Source: Conchocele bisecta (Eukaryota; Mollusca; Bivalvia; Lucinida; Thyasiridae). Taken from it: a stretch of 64,000 bases of DNA. A program made the position numbers and the translations under genes. The stretch is taken from assembly GCA_029237695.1 (NCBI GenBank), contig CM055265.1, positions 217,423,679-217,487,678 on the forward strand. Reading direction: 5' to 3'. This document shows, in pieces, positions 35,753-47,831 of this stretch (position 1 is its first letter; every line of letters begins with the position of its first letter). A model generated the notes under the pieces. That model was not told where the DNA came from. It made no database searches and saw only the letters and a list, made by a program, of their open reading frames with translations.

Positions 35753-36061
35753 CTGTGGCCGATTTCACCAACATTGCAAAGTATGCTTTTCAGGCAAAGT
35801 ATACTTTGAGAGAGTAATCATTTATTTTTCCTGAAATGCATTATTTCATATAAAACTAACAACTGCATAGATTTGATGATTAAAAGTATGCAGAATTATT
35901 ATACTGAATTTATTACATTATCACAGCCAAAATGGCTGTGATAATGTAAAAAATTCAGTATAATAAAAACTAATAAATTTATCAAAAAATTGAAGATTTC
36001 TCCCTCAAAGTATACTTTGTTAGAAAAGTATACTTTGCAATTTTGATGAAATAGGCTACAG
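35753..36061. mobile_element. MITE family B, full copy
   Basis: Inverted ends CTGTGGCCGATTTCACCAAC and TTTTGATGAAATAGGCTACA. The sub-terminal words GCAAAGTATGC and AAAGTATACTTTG occur in each arm. The central hairpin is ACATTATCACAGCCAAAATG facing GGCTGTGATAATGT. Non-coding. Confidence 0.88.
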
Positions 36062-36494
36062 AAGTAGCCTAATATACATGAAGTGCCGTTTTTGCCTTTA
36101 TTTGTTCACCTTTGACCCCTAATCGTGGCCTCTGATTGGTCAGTCTCAACAGCAAATTCAAGATGGTGGCGAATTTTAAAATAAAAATCGCTGTCGGTTC
36201 AGCTGAAATTGTGTCCATTTGTACAGTGTATGCGACGTAACCAACTACATGGATATGTCCATTATGATTGCAATGCTTATTATGACAACTGTGTAATCTA
36301 AAACCAGCCAATATTGAAGCGCATCGTAAATAAATTGGAGATTTAATCAGATACAATACCGAATCTACCTAGCGTGGACGCCGCCATTTTGTTTTGAATG
36401 ACGTCGCTAGTATTGTGACGTAATGCGAGGGAATGATGTCAAAACATGACGTCACGCACGTTCAAACAATTAAGTTTTATTATGCGGTATAAAT

Positions 36495-36641
36495 TAAATA
36501 CATAATTAGTGCCATCGAATATAAAATATATTCCGTTTTGCCCCGACAACTTTATAGGGGCTCGCTAAAGCTCGCCCCAATAAAGCTGTCTAAGGCTCAA
36601 CCGAATATATTTTATATTCGACGGCACTAACCATGTATTTA
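36495..36641. mobile_element. Foldback element (AGTGCC..TCGAATATAAAATATA arms)
   Basis: Left arm AAATACATAATTAGTGCC, then TCGAATATAAAATATATTCC; right arm GAATATATTTTATATTCGAC then GGCACTAACCATGTATTTA. The loop carries GGGGCTCGCTAAAGCTCGCC. It abuts the 15-bp satellite. Confidence 0.82.
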
Positions 36642-36646
36642 CTATA

Positions 36647-38180
36647 TATCTACCGACGCTATATCTACCAGCGCTATATCTACCGACGCTATATCATATA
36701 TCTACCGACGCTATATCTACCGGCGCTATATCTACCTTATTGTCTACCGGCGCTATATCTACCAGCGCTATATCTACCGGCGCTATATCATATATCTACC
36801 GGCGCTATATATCTACCTTATATCTACCGGCACTATATCTACCGGCGGTATATGTACATTATGTCTACCAGCGCTATATCTACCGACGCTATATCATATA
36901 TCTACCGGCGCTATATATCGCTTATATCTACCGGCATATCTACCGGCGCATATATGTACATATGTCTACCAGCGCTATATCTACCGACGCTATATCATAT
37001 ATCTACCGGCGCTATATCTACCGGCGCTATATCTACCTTATGTCTACCGGCGCTATATATATCGGCGCTATATCACCTATATCTACCGGCGCTATATCTA
37101 CCGGCGCTATATCTACCTTATGTCTACCGGCGCTATATATATCGGCGCTATATCATATATCTACCGGCGCTATATCTACCGGCGCTATATCTACCTTATA
37201 TCTACCGGCGCTATATATACCGGCGCTATATCTACCTTATGTCTACCGGCGCTATATATATCGGCGCTATATCATATATCTACCGGAGCTGTATCTACCG
37301 GCGGTATATCTACCTTATATATACCGGCGCTATATCTACCGACGCTATATCATATATCTACCGGCGCTATATCTACCGACGCTATATCTACCCTATATCT
37401 ACCGGCGTATATGTCATAGCCGGCGCTATATACCGACGCATCATATATCTACCGGCGCTATATCTACCGGCGCTATATCTACCATATATCTACCGGCGCT
37501 ATATCTACCGGCGCTATATCATATATGTACCGGAGCTGTATCTACCGGCGCTATATCTACCCTATATCTACCGGCGCTATATATACCGGCGCTATATCAT
37601 ATATCTACCGGCGCTATATCTACCAGCGCTATATCTACCCTATATCTACCGGCGCTATATCTACCGGCGCTATATCATATATCTACCGGAGCTGTATCTA
37701 CCGGCGCTATATCTACCCTATATCTACCGGCACTATATATACCGGCGCTATATCATATATCTACCGGAGCTGTATCTACCAGCGCTATATCTACCAGCGC
37801 TATATCTACCCTATATCTACCGGCACTATATATACCGGCGCTATATCATATATCTACCGGAGCTGTATCTACCGGCGCTATATCTACCCTATATCTACCG
37901 GCACTATATATACCGGCGCTATATCATATATCTACCGGCGCTATATCTACCAGCGCTATATCTACCCTATATCTACCGGCGCTATATCTACCGGCGCTAT
38001 ACCTACCATATATCTACAGGCGCTATGGCGCTATATCTACCGGCGCTGTATGGCACTATATCTACCGGCGCTATATCTACCGGCGCTGTATCTACCCTAT
38101 ATCTACTGGCGCTATATCTACCCTATATCTACTTGCGCTATAGCGCTATATCTACCGGCACCACATCTACCGCTCAGTCA
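36647..38180. repeat. 15-bp satellite (CTATATCTACCGGCG)n
   Basis: About 100 copies of the unit, mixed with CTATATCATATATCTACC and CTATATAT.ACCGGCG variants. Fifteen is divisible by three and the unit has no + strand stop, so all three + frames stay open for hundreds of codons (YIYRR, ISTGA and LYLPA repeats; longest 516 codons from about 36633). This is a compositional effect rather than evidence of a gene. Confidence 0.93.
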
Positions 38181-38259
38181 TGAATAATAACCGTTGGTAG
38201 CAGCTGACTACTGCAGTGACGCGGGAATGACAACCTGTCACAGTATGACACGCAGCATA

Positions 38260-38584
38260 TATTATAGTGCTTGAATATCACATAAATAATATTTCTGATT
38301 ACTATTAAACAGCAGATTATCTCAGAGATTCCATTACAATGCTGAACTCGTTGACAAGGTCATGTACAGGTTGTTTGGTCACATGACTGATATGGCGCCA
38401 CCTACTGGCAAAGCTATTTATAAAATAGGGATACTGATTGGTCAGATCTACACTGCTGACCCAGGAAATATAGGTGTCTGCAAATCTCAACCTTAAGACA
38501 CTGTATGCTTATCATGATACTGTCAAATATTGAATAGTAATCAGAAATATTATTTATCATATGTGATATGCAAGCACTATAATA
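38260..38584. mobile_element. Foldback element O
   Basis: Left arm TATTATAGTGCTTGAATATC, ACATAAATAATATTTCTGAT, TACTATT; right arm AATAGTAATCAGAAATATTA then GTGATATGCAAGCACTATAA. The loop is about 220 bp with no open frame of note. Confidence 0.8.
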
Positions 38585-39000
38585 CATACCGTGTGTCCGG
38601 GACATATGACCGGGGCTACTCACTATAGTGCATACCGTGTGTCCGGGACATATGACCGGGGCTACTCACTATAATACATACCGTGTGTCCGGGACATATG
38701 ACCGGGGCTACTCACTATAATACATACCGTGTGTCCGGGACATATGACCGGGGTTACTCACTATAATACATACCGTGTGTCCGGGACATATGACCGGGGC
38801 TACTCACTATAATACATACCGTGTGTCCGGGACATATGACCGGTGTTACTCACTATAATACATACCGTGTGTCCGGGACATATGACCGGGGTTACTCACT
38901 ATAATACATACCGTGTGTCCGGGACATATGACCGGGGCTACTCACTATAATACATACCGTGTGTCCGGGACATATGACCGGGGTTACTCACTATAGTGCA
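38572..39000. repeat. 46-bp satellite
   Basis: About nine near-identical copies of CACTATAATACATACCGTGT, GTCCGGGACATATGACCGGG, GCTACT. It begins inside the right arm of foldback element O and ends in CACTATAGTGCATA, a variant of that arm tip. Confidence 0.95.
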
Positions 39001-40621
39001 TAACATAATAGAACGACGACAACTCTCATAACGTATTTTACCGAAATCTCAACACAACGGGTGTACGTATCGTTATAAAGTACAGCTACCAGGTGTACGT
39101 GCCGGTTATAATTTAATTCCATGAAGCTATCCGATACGACACATCGTTCGGTGCAAGCAGTTCGAAAACTACGCGACCATAAAAAGCTATAACTGAATAG
39201 AGGCACCAGGGACTGTGTATATGCGTTAACTAATGATCATACATATATACTGGGCATATACTGGACCGATTTAAAATAACGCAACAAGGAGGTATACATG
39301 TTATTGGACACATGATGAAGACACGGTATTGCGTTTTGAAATCGTTTCAGTATATTTCATGCATGTAAAGGAGGGCAGTGACCGCATATCTAACTGTACA
39401 ATGATTAACAAGACGGAAACACGAACTATCTCGACCACGACGGCCCGCTGGCTACCACTTACTGGAGAGGGTTCACTTCATTGTCAACTTGGCAAACCGT
39501 TCACAGTCAATACCGAATAGTAAACAGCAGCATTAACTACGGAAATCTGGCTGTATTTGTCCACAATATTGACGTCGGTTTCATACGACCTGTATGTTGC
39601 TGTGGCCGGCCTGCCTGTAGGCTGGTTCCACCGAGGCTGGTCTCCAGCGAGGCGGCGTGGTTTGCAGCGTGCTGTGCCGTACGTCATTAACTTCTATGGG
39701 ATTTTGAGATTGTCTGCGGTGGCTCTAAAAGCTGTTCATCCGCGCGATAAGATTGCCATAATTCACGGACTTGATAGATGATAGGGCGTTTTGCAGCACA
39801 TAAAGCTCATTTGATGTCACTTAGTTACAAGGCGACGCTGTCCGGGAACTAATATATACCTGGGTGCAAGTCGTTTCATAGACATGCTAACCGGTACAAT
39901 GTATTTAGTCGAGCATCCTGATGATACCAGCTCAGAGTTTTTCCGAATCACTTCAGCAATCACCAAACATTTGCTCACATGCCGTGCCGGGGACAATGCC
40001 GGTGTGCAGCTCTATAGTTACCGGGATAGCGCGCCATCCGTTCATTTATTATTATTGTAATATTAGTATTAGTATTACCGTATACCGTAGACATAAATAT
40101 CCCTTTTATAAGTTGATTTGCAGGTAATAAGTGAGATATTGGAACCTGTCGACAAATCTCTCCAGGCATCATGGCGTGTTATCTCATGATACGGACGCTG
40201 TTTGTTATCTGTTTGATTAACTTCCGTATATTTGTAACAAAACAGCGGATCGTTTTTAAATGTACCGGTGATTGCATCGCCAGAGTGCATATATAATGAA
40301 TTATTCTCAACAAAGTTCCCACAGGTCATTAAATTTCTCAACAATTTGAAGATAAAATACATTGAGTTAGTAATTAGATATAGGCGGAACTTAGCAATAG
40401 CATCTCATAATGATAACTACTGTCTGTTGCACGTAACATCCGCCGATGCGTTTTGGCCAATTAAACATACATGTACTTGTATTAATTCTTAAAAATATGT
40501 AACTTCAAGTATTTTTCTACTGAAAATGTTAACCTGTCCCGATTTTTCTATAAGAATGTAACATGGGCTGAAAAAGAAAATTGAACACCAAAACATGGCT
40601 ACATAGCTCGCAAATTGCATA
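39001..40621. other. No gene seen
   Basis: Intronic sequence without recognisable element ends. A TTAGTATTAGTATTA run lies at about 40062-40077. Confidence 0.4.
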
Positions 40622-40624
40622 ACT

Positions 40625-40870
40625 AACCCTTAGACCGCTACTCACAACAATTGTTGTCTGCTGTTGCTTTTATATATTGCCTTATTTCTCAATAAAAACA
40701 TGTTTTGACAGCACTTCAGAATCATTTCCAATGGAAATGATTCTGAGGTGCTGTCAAAGCATGTTGTAAATTATTCTAAAGTGCTGTCAAAGCATGTTTT
40801 TGATGATAACAATGGAAAAGAGAAAATAAACAACAGACGATAAAACAATTAAGATAGCGGTGTAAGGGTT
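40625..40870. mobile_element. Foldback family L, diverged copy 2
   Basis: TAACCCTTAGACCGC at the left and GGTGTAAGGGTT at the right. The central hairpin is TGTTTTGACAGCACTTCAGA then ATCATTTCCA with its complement, followed by a partial second right arm (GTGCTGTCAAAGCATG repeated). The TTAA flank has decayed. Confidence 0.7.
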
Positions 40871-40921
40871 CAGGAAACAAAAGTGTCCATACTGACAATG
40901 TAACCACTGACAATGTAACCA

Positions 40922-41300
40922 CATATTCAAGGCACTATAATTCCAGCACAAAAATATTTACACAATTCCCTAACATTTGATTGGCCCGTAGCAAGTCTCT
41001 GTCCAAAGTTTATATCCCAGTAAACCCCCACGCCGAACTATTTTCCGTTACCGTGAGGCGCAGTTAAACTAATTCTTAAGAAAACGGAAAATAAACACAT
41101 TTTCTTGATGAATTTATTTCAAATGCTGGAATTATGAGGAATGAATTGCATTTTTGTTGAATTTATCGGGGATATAAACTTGGAAAAGTCGCGGGAATAC
41201 TGGACGAAGGCTTTCCGGCCTTCGTCCAGTATTCCCGCGACTTTTCCAAGTTTATATCCCGATAAATTTCACAAAAAGGCCATTCATTCCTATAATAGCA
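40922..41300. mobile_element. Family J, copy with large hairpin
   Basis: The right part is a hairpin with about 75-bp arms (TTTATCGGGGATATAAACTT, GGAAAAGTCGCGGGAATACT, GGACGAAGGC facing GCCTTCGTCCAGTATTCCCG) centred near 41215. The left part (CCGTGAGGCGCAGTTAAACT, GAAAACGGAAAATAAACACA) matches 29996-30260 inverted. Confidence 0.83.
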
Positions 41301-42250
41301 ATTGGTCCATAATACAACCGCACTAGCGGCGGTAACACCAATTTGTAATAGAGGATACGATAAGATAAGACTGATGTAGGTGTAATGATTGAAGTAGCCG
41401 AGTAATCAAGATCAACAGGTTATTATGTGAAACATAAACATGCCGACTGTGTGACGTACGTGGAGCATGTACAGCTGGTAGATGTAACTACATAATGCTG
41501 CTTCGCTCCTGTGGCCACCTCAGACAGCCGTGTTACTGGAATAGTGGTCATTAGTGAGTCTCTTCACTTTGGAGTGTAAGGTTTGACTATTGTGGAAAGT
41601 TCACTTGGCCATTCATAGCTAATAAATAGTTTTTTACGCTTGGACTCCCCAATTTGAAGGAAATACAGATAAGCAATCCACCCTTCTCAAATTCAAGCGA
41701 TTGCATAAGGGCTATGTTATAATTGTATCACAAATGAAGGTGTATTTCGCGAAACATAAGGAATTTTTTTTAAAGCTAACACGTACTATCAAGATAGTGT
41801 ACTGTCCGAAGACGCCTCTAAAGCACGGTAACGTATCTGTTCAGTGTTCGAGCCAAATCCATCATACTAGTAGGTTGATTTTAATGACACTTCAATATCA
41901 AATATACATAAAGAAGGTTCAACTGATAGTGCGGTCTACGAGTATGACGTGGGCATTTTTCTGAATTATTCTAAAATCCTAAATGTTGAACAAGTCAGTG
42001 TCATTTCTTATGTCGCGAATCACAGCACCGCTTCAACAGGCGCCTTATTTTCGAGTAGAACCGTCTGATTTCGTGTGTATGTCGTGAGAGAAGTTAATAC
42101 TAGAATTCCGCTCGCCTTATCGTCGTTACAACAAATTAGTATGGAATACGCACTAGTGTTGTTTGACCTGATACCATTATATACACCAAACTGACAACAC
42201 GCACGTAAAGGGGTTACATGGCTGTCGTTCGTGAGAAGACGATCGACATC
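41301..42250. other. No gene seen
   Basis: Nothing recognised. Open frames are short and without domains. Confidence 0.4.
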
Positions 42251-42721
42251 TACTGTCTGTTTCACGAAAGCTGCCCAAATTTTACGGCTATATACACAAT
42301 TCAAAAACAAGATTTCTTTTGATAATATTAAATTAAAGGAAAAATTAAGAATGAGACTTCTTTTTATTTCGTGAAATTTGGTCAAATATTGATTTTATTG
42401 CGAAAAAACAATTTCCCCATGTTAAGTCCCCATATGGGGATTTAACATGGGGAATCTTTTTTTTAATTTTAGAAGTACTGGACCGATTTTTAAAATTTAA
42501 ATTTTGTTTTCGTAGTTAGATCATATCCAAGCTATCTAGTCAGGTTTCGGAGTCAATTTCCAAAATATTTCGTTTTTTGACTCCTCCCACACTTCCTTAC
42601 CACTTTTTCCCCAATGTTAAATTCCCAGACAAATCAATTTTTCGTAATAAAATCAATATTTGACCGAATTTCACGAAATAAAAAGAAGGCTCATTCTTAA
42701 ATTTTCCTTTAATTTAATATA

Positions 42722-44175
42722 CTCAAGTGAAAAAGTCTTGTCCCCTCTACTAGATTGCGGTTTGTATGTTTATCGTGGGTGAAAACAAAGAAAACACAAC
42801 TTTAATATGAAATGTATTCATTAACGAAGGTAATGGTATGAAATTCAGTATGATATGAAAATCGTGTGTATGCCATAAAAGCTATGCAAATGAACACGTC
42901 GAAATCCCAAATTCACAAAAGTCAGTACCGTGTATGTCCCACATTAGCCCGAATCACTGCGTTGCACCGTCTCCTCATAGAGTCGATAAGGTCGCGAATT
43001 GTTCCTTGCGGAATGTTGGCCCACTCGTCCAAAACGGCCTATTGAAATTCGTTGACGTTTCTCGGCTGATGTGGACATTGACGTAATTTACGTTTGACGT
43101 TGTCCGATAGATGCTCGATAGGATTTAGATCCGGACTTCTCGCTGGCCATTCACGTGATGTCTCTCCAAGAACTGTGTAGTAGCGTTAGCAGTGCGGCTT
43201 GTGGCATTGTCTTGCTGAAACATCATGTTACGGTTAACGTCAAACAACGGAACAACAACCGGCGCCAGTACAACATCTCTGTATTTGACTGCGTTCAAAT
43301 TTCCTTCAATTGGCCCCAAACGCGTCTTGAAAACTTATCAAAACATCTTCGATCCACCGCCGTACATGTGTTTCTCTAACACATAACAATCGGCGTAACG
43401 TTCGTTCTTGCGTCGATATACGCTCGTCCCACCGTCGTGTGTTGACAAGTTTAATCTGCATTCGTCGGAGAACACAACATTATTCCAATCTCTCCGAGTC
43501 CATCGCAGATGATTTCTGGCCCAAACAAGGCGATTGTTCCGATTCCGATTCCGCTCTGCTAACGTGACGACTGGCTCTCCATAAAATACTTCTCGACGTC
43601 GACGCAGCATTTTCCACCCTGTTACGCAAGTGTGAAGTTCGTATGTACTGATCTTGACGTCGTGACGCCACACGCGGTCTCCCGCTGCGTGGCAAGTGTT
43701 TGACGGAGCCTGTTCACCGGAATTTCACCCTCAATCGTTGAATTGTCTTCCGATGTACTCCAAAATGACGTGCGACATCAATTTGTCGGGCCCCAGCATC
43801 CAACATGCATATTGCGCGTTCTTTTAAATTTTCTCCTGACGTCGGCATGACGTTAATCAAGTTACGTCTGAAATGCTGCCTACAGCGCGTATTCTCCTAG
43901 TGTTTTTTTCGTGTTTTTCTTACTTGGCAGACTTGTATACTTCATAACGGACAATAATATCGAAGTGAATACTGCACGAGCACCTCGTACATGCCAAATC
44001 GATAAAACGTCAATTTCGTGGCGCACGTGCCGTTACAGGTGAATTAATTCAATGAAACCCGGGCATCGCAAATGGATATCCCGTGCGATCTTTTGTGTAT
44101 AATGTTATAAGTATACGCCATCAATTCATCTCAAAATATGAAATTATAAAAGGGGACAAGACTTGTTCACTTGAG
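42722..44175 (-). mobile_element. Tc1-type transposon, degenerate
   Basis: 1454 bp. Inverted ends CTCAAGTGAAAAAGTCTTGT and ACAAGACTTGTTCACTTGAG are flanked by TA on both sides. It contains the transposase pseudogene described separately. Size and TA target fit Tc1/mariner elements. Confidence 0.9.
42922..43848 (-). pseudogene. Tc1/mariner transposase pseudogene
   Basis: Transposase of the cut-and-paste Tc1 type, expected to bind the element ends and cut at TA. Starting from an ATG at 43848 the N-terminal helix-turn-helix region is visible (DVARHFGVHRKTIQRL), followed by a GRPR hook (PRSGRPRVASRR) and the catalytic core. The core has WNNVVFSDECRLNL with the first aspartate, FQQDNATSRTANATTQFLE with the second, and WPARSPDLNPIEHL with the final glutamate of a DD34E-type triad. 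The tail IRDLIDSMRRRCNAVI is normal. Damage: a stop after VKFR, frameshifts near 43630, 43340 and 43150, and a stop after NEFQ near 43040. The spacing between the second D and the E is about two residues short, at the frameshift. The copy cannot make an active enzyme. Confidence 0.88.
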
Positions 44176-44671
44176 TATATTATCGAAAATAATATTGTTT
44201 TTGAATTGTCTATATGGCCGTAAAATTTGGGCAGCTTTCGTGAAACAGACAGTAGAATCAGTTTGGCAGACCCGAGAACAACATCTTACATAATGTGAAC
44301 GTTGTTGGCAGGGATGGTTGTGGTCGCTACCTTGGCAGGGAGCATATACATGCTGGGCAGATAGTGCCGTCTCACATAATGGATGGGTTTGTTATTGTGT
44401 AGCAATACATCAGGTATGAAAACAACACCTGCTGAGAACAACAGTCATTAAGTGCATTGACGTGCCAGAACTTATAAAAAACCTGTTCAATAGTTAACGT
44501 TAGACACACACGTTGGAACCCCAATGATACTTATCATAGCGACCATGGTGAATTCTCACTGAACTATATTGACCTTTCCGCTGTCGGGAAACGGTAAGCA
44601 GCATGTAACTGGTGGGTTTCGTAGAGTACAAGGCATGCATGTACGTACGTTTAATTGGAGTGCAGTACAAC

Positions 44672-44747
44672 TGGGTCCGGTTGCTCAAAGCTTATGTTAG
44701 CTTAACAGGTTATGTTAGCTTACATAGGTTTAGAACAACCGGACCCT
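44672..44747. mobile_element. Short foldback (GGGTCCGGTTG ends)
   Basis: Inverted ends CTGGGTCCGGTTGCTCAAAG and AGAACAACCGGACCCTG. The interior is a double TATGTTAGCTTA repeat. The terminus resembles hAT-type MITEs, but no target duplication is evident. Confidence 0.65.
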
Positions 44748-45103
44748 GTAGAGTAACGGCTGTCGTCGTTATATCATACCGTGGCCAATGTGAACTAATG
44801 ATCAAGGGCTATATATAAACATATTACTATATAGTAGTAATACTTGTAGTAATATAAATGCTCACAGACGCCATGTTATGTGGGAGCAACTTCTATTTGA
44901 AGTCTGGTTACATGCAATTGGTAAACTATGTAGGTGGGCAGACATAGTTGGCAAGGTAACTTATTTATGTAAGATATAACTTTGATGGGGTGGCATGGTG
45001 ACAATAAACAAGCATGTAAATCTGCGTAAGATTTAATGTTTTGGTGTTTGCTAAGCGCCATAGGAAGCAGGATACATGTGTTCTGTGTTATTTGTAACGT
45101 AGT

Positions 45104-45500
45104 CAAGGTGTATGATCACGTGATACTAAAAACAACAACAAGTACCGATTCAAAGTACGTATTCTTGTATAGTGTCCTTACTACGTAACGGATTTTGATG
45201 AAATATGCCGCATCAAACGCGTCTTGTTAAGCTGCATTTGGTGGACTCTGTATTTTCGCCCAAACTTCTGTCGTTTTTGCGAAGAATCGATTTCCGTGTC
45301 TCCGACACGGAAATCGATTCTTCGCAAAAAAGACATAAGTTTGTGCCAAACACACTAGACCACCAAATGCAGTTCATGAAGACGCGTTTGCTGCGCCATA
45401 TTTCATCACAATCCGTTGCATATTAAGGAAACTATCAAAGAATACTTACTTTGGAGTGGACGACGTTGTTGTTGTTGTAACCACGCGATCATGCACCTTG
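45104..45500. mobile_element. MITE family C, copy 6
   Basis: Both ends intact (CAAGGTGTATGATCACGTGA, CCACGCGATCATGCACCTTG). The core is GAATCGATTTCCGTGTCTCC facing its complement. The left arm lacks the TTCCAGAATCCATC block, so it is slightly shortened. Confidence 0.9.
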
Positions 45501-45536
45501 GTAGTGCCCGAACACGAAATATGATACAGTGAAACC

Positions 45537-45737
45537 TCGCTAAACCGGACACCAATAAAACACATGTGATATTATTTTGATGGGTTTCTTGGTCATTTAT
45601 CTCGGGTGACTATGCCTGTTCATGATCGCATAGCACACAGATATGGCTCAGATCAAATGCCTGATTTACAATGAAACCTCTCTAAACCGGACACCCTGGG
45701 GACCTCCCAGGGTGTCCGGTTTAGAGAGGTTTCATTG
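45537..45737. mobile_element. MITE family G, copy 5, with perfect terminal hairpin
   Basis: Left end CAGTGAAACCTCGCTAAACC, interior CATTTATCTCGGGTGACTAT. The right end is a near-perfect 65-bp palindrome (AATGAAACCTCTCTAAACCG, GACACCCTGGG facing CCCAGGGTGTCCGGTTTAGA). Confidence 0.8.
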
Positions 45738-46465
45738 CAATTTGCTTGGCAGTATTCGAGTTTGTTACTGTATCAGGCTAGGAAATATCACCCGATTTGA
45801 TCAGCAGCATCCGTCGTGTTGGCTGTACATGAATTCATACATGGCCATGCATATGTATATACTTATGCGGAATAATGTGACTTTCTCCCGAATCCCATTG
45901 CCATGGTAATGCCAATCTGCCCATATGATTATGACGTCTCTGATGGAACTGGATAAGTAATCAACCCTCCCGTTGTGATATCTTGTGGCGCATTGAACAT
46001 CGAAGTAAACAGACATTGCCAGCACATTTCGACCAAGGTTTTGAAAACGTTTCCATAGTATTAATGATTCTATTGCTGGTACCGCGCGTTTCTAGGTTTA
46101 TAAAGTTATTGAATACTATACGACCATGCACTTATATTTAAGAAGTCGTTCGTTAATAACATAGTGTTTGGTGAAGGTATTTGTGTTTAAGCAAGGGATA
46201 TATCTAGGTTCGAACCCACCACATATCCGGCCGACTATGCCATAATGAACGGTGACGGCTCCGGCCGGCATGTACATCTTGGGAATATAATCAGATAACT
46301 GTGTCAATATATGGCGTTCAAGTTGACCGACACATATAACAATGTACATATACAAATAGTGGCAAATTGCAGACAGATCACAGGTGTGTGTCAGTTGTGC
46401 ACATGGTAACCAAGCAACACTTGCATGTGCCCTGGAAATGGCCGTGATGTGGGCTTCTTAGAACA
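45738..46465. other. No gene seen; possible SINE promoter remnant
   Basis: On the - strand near 46245-46205 the words TGGCATAGTCGG and GGTTCGAACC resemble RNA polymerase III A and B boxes but are only about 16 bp apart, too close for a tRNA. Otherwise nothing recognised. Confidence 0.3.
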
Positions 46466-46690
46466 GGGGGCCGTTTCACTAAACTTCTTACGACTAAAAT
46501 GTTCGTAAGTGCAAAATTATGATAGTCTGTAAATTCTTGTAAACAATTGTTGCATTTACATTTATTGAGCATAGGCTGTATATGCAGCCTATGCTCAATA
46601 AATATAAATCCATCAATTGAAATTTCCAGACGATCCTAAATTTGCGCTTACGAACATTTTAGTCGTACGAAGTTTAGTGAAACGGCCCCC
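46466..46690. mobile_element. MITE family F, intact copy 4
   Basis: Inverted ends GGGGGCCGTTTCACTAAACT and AGTTTAGTGAAACGGCCCCC. Sub-terminal CGACTAAAATGTTCGTAAGT and ACTTACGAACATTTTAGTCG-like arms, and a central hairpin TTGAGCATAGGCTGTATATG facing CAGCCTATGCTCAATAAAT. Confidence 0.9.
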
Positions 46691-47527
46691 AGACATTGCA
46701 TTGAATGTCGCCGTTAATCATTAAGAAGAAAATGTCCATTACCTGCAATATAATCAAAGGAATGAACGTCCTGAAATTCTTCGCAGTATGTGTTTGTGGA
46801 TGACACATAAACTAATAAGTATTCTAGAGTGGAAAGCGTTTCGCGACAATAAACGCGGGAATTGCACAGCAGCAGCAACAACAACATCAACGGGTTAAAA
46901 ATAGATTTTTGGAAAACCCAAAATGATAAATTTCTATTCTAAGTACTATTCTGAAACCGAAATCGAAGATTATATTCGTGCATCGAACTATGGAGTTACG
47001 AATCGCTAATAATCGAGTACGGCGGTTAATCGTCGCACCCTTAGACTACGGAAACATGTGCAATAACATAAGTTCAGCAACAAAAAGCAAACAAAACATT
47101 TATCACACTGAAAAGGCGATCAAGCTAAGTTGTTAGAACTAGTTTTTCATGGCGGAAGACCCATGTTTTTAAAAAGTTCAACCCGCAAAATGATGCTGCG
47201 ACCGACATAAGCTCATTTGCATAAAATCTGCAAGATCTCAAATTTGGATGTTGGTTGTATAATTCTTCGCTAGCGCTCGAATAATAACGTGTATACACGT
47301 ATAAGCTTAATTTGTTTATCTGTTAGGTACAGCAATAATTGACCAGCTGAACATGAATCACGTGAAATATACAACCTTCTTTTTGCGAGACATGGTATCG
47401 ACAAGTAAACCGTTTTCCCATAGGCCACATTTCGCAATGGTAGCGGCGGCAGATTGGACAGACTGATGTCCACTCACGTCCCCAGACGTCTGGACATGAG
47501 CTGGGTGTAGTGATCTCGCACGTACCA
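46691..47527. other. No gene seen
   Basis: Nothing recognised apart from a small palindrome ACGTGTATACACGT at about 47287-47300. Confidence 0.35.
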
Positions 47528-47831
47528 ATAGCCTATTTCACGAACATTGCAAAGTATACTTATCTAGCAAAGTATACTTTGAGGGAGAAATTATCAATTT
47601 TAGGATAAATTTATTAATTTGTATTACACTGAATGTATTACATTATCACAGCCATATTGGCTGTGATAATGTAATACATTCAGTATAATAAGTCTGCATA
47701 GTTTTAATCATCAAATATATGCAATCATTAGTTCTGTATGAAATAATGCATTTCGGAAAAATCAATGATTACTCCCTCAAAGTATACTTTGCTAGATAAG
47801 TATACTTTGCAATTTTGATGAAATCGGCTAC
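47528..47831. mobile_element. MITE family B, full copy
   Basis: Ends TAGCCTATTTCACGAACATT and AATTTTGATGAAATCGGCTA. Paired AAAGTATAC words near each end. The central hairpin is TGTATTACATTATCACAGCC facing GGCTGTGATAATGTAATACA. The best-preserved member of the family here. Confidence 0.9.

Larger units (their letters stand above)
42251..44254. mobile_element. Palindromic MITE family A copy, split by a Tc1-type element
   Basis: Inverted ends TACTGTCTGTTTCACGAAAG and CTTTCGTGAAACAGACAGTA. The central hairpin ATGTTAAGTCCCCATATGGG, GATTTAACATGGGG lies near 42428. The right arm is interrupted by the Tc1-type element at 42722-44175. Joining the flanks at the TA target restores the arm as seen at 3.7 kb. 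Confidence 0.87.

Noticed and set aside
36633..38183. Very long open frames (up to 516 codons) in the 15-bp repeat
   Set aside because: All three forward frames are open because the unit has no stop and a length divisible by three; the predicted peptides are pure repeats of five residues.
46200..46260. tRNA gene
   Set aside because: A and B box words are present, but spacing is too short and no acceptor stem or cloverleaf can be drawn.
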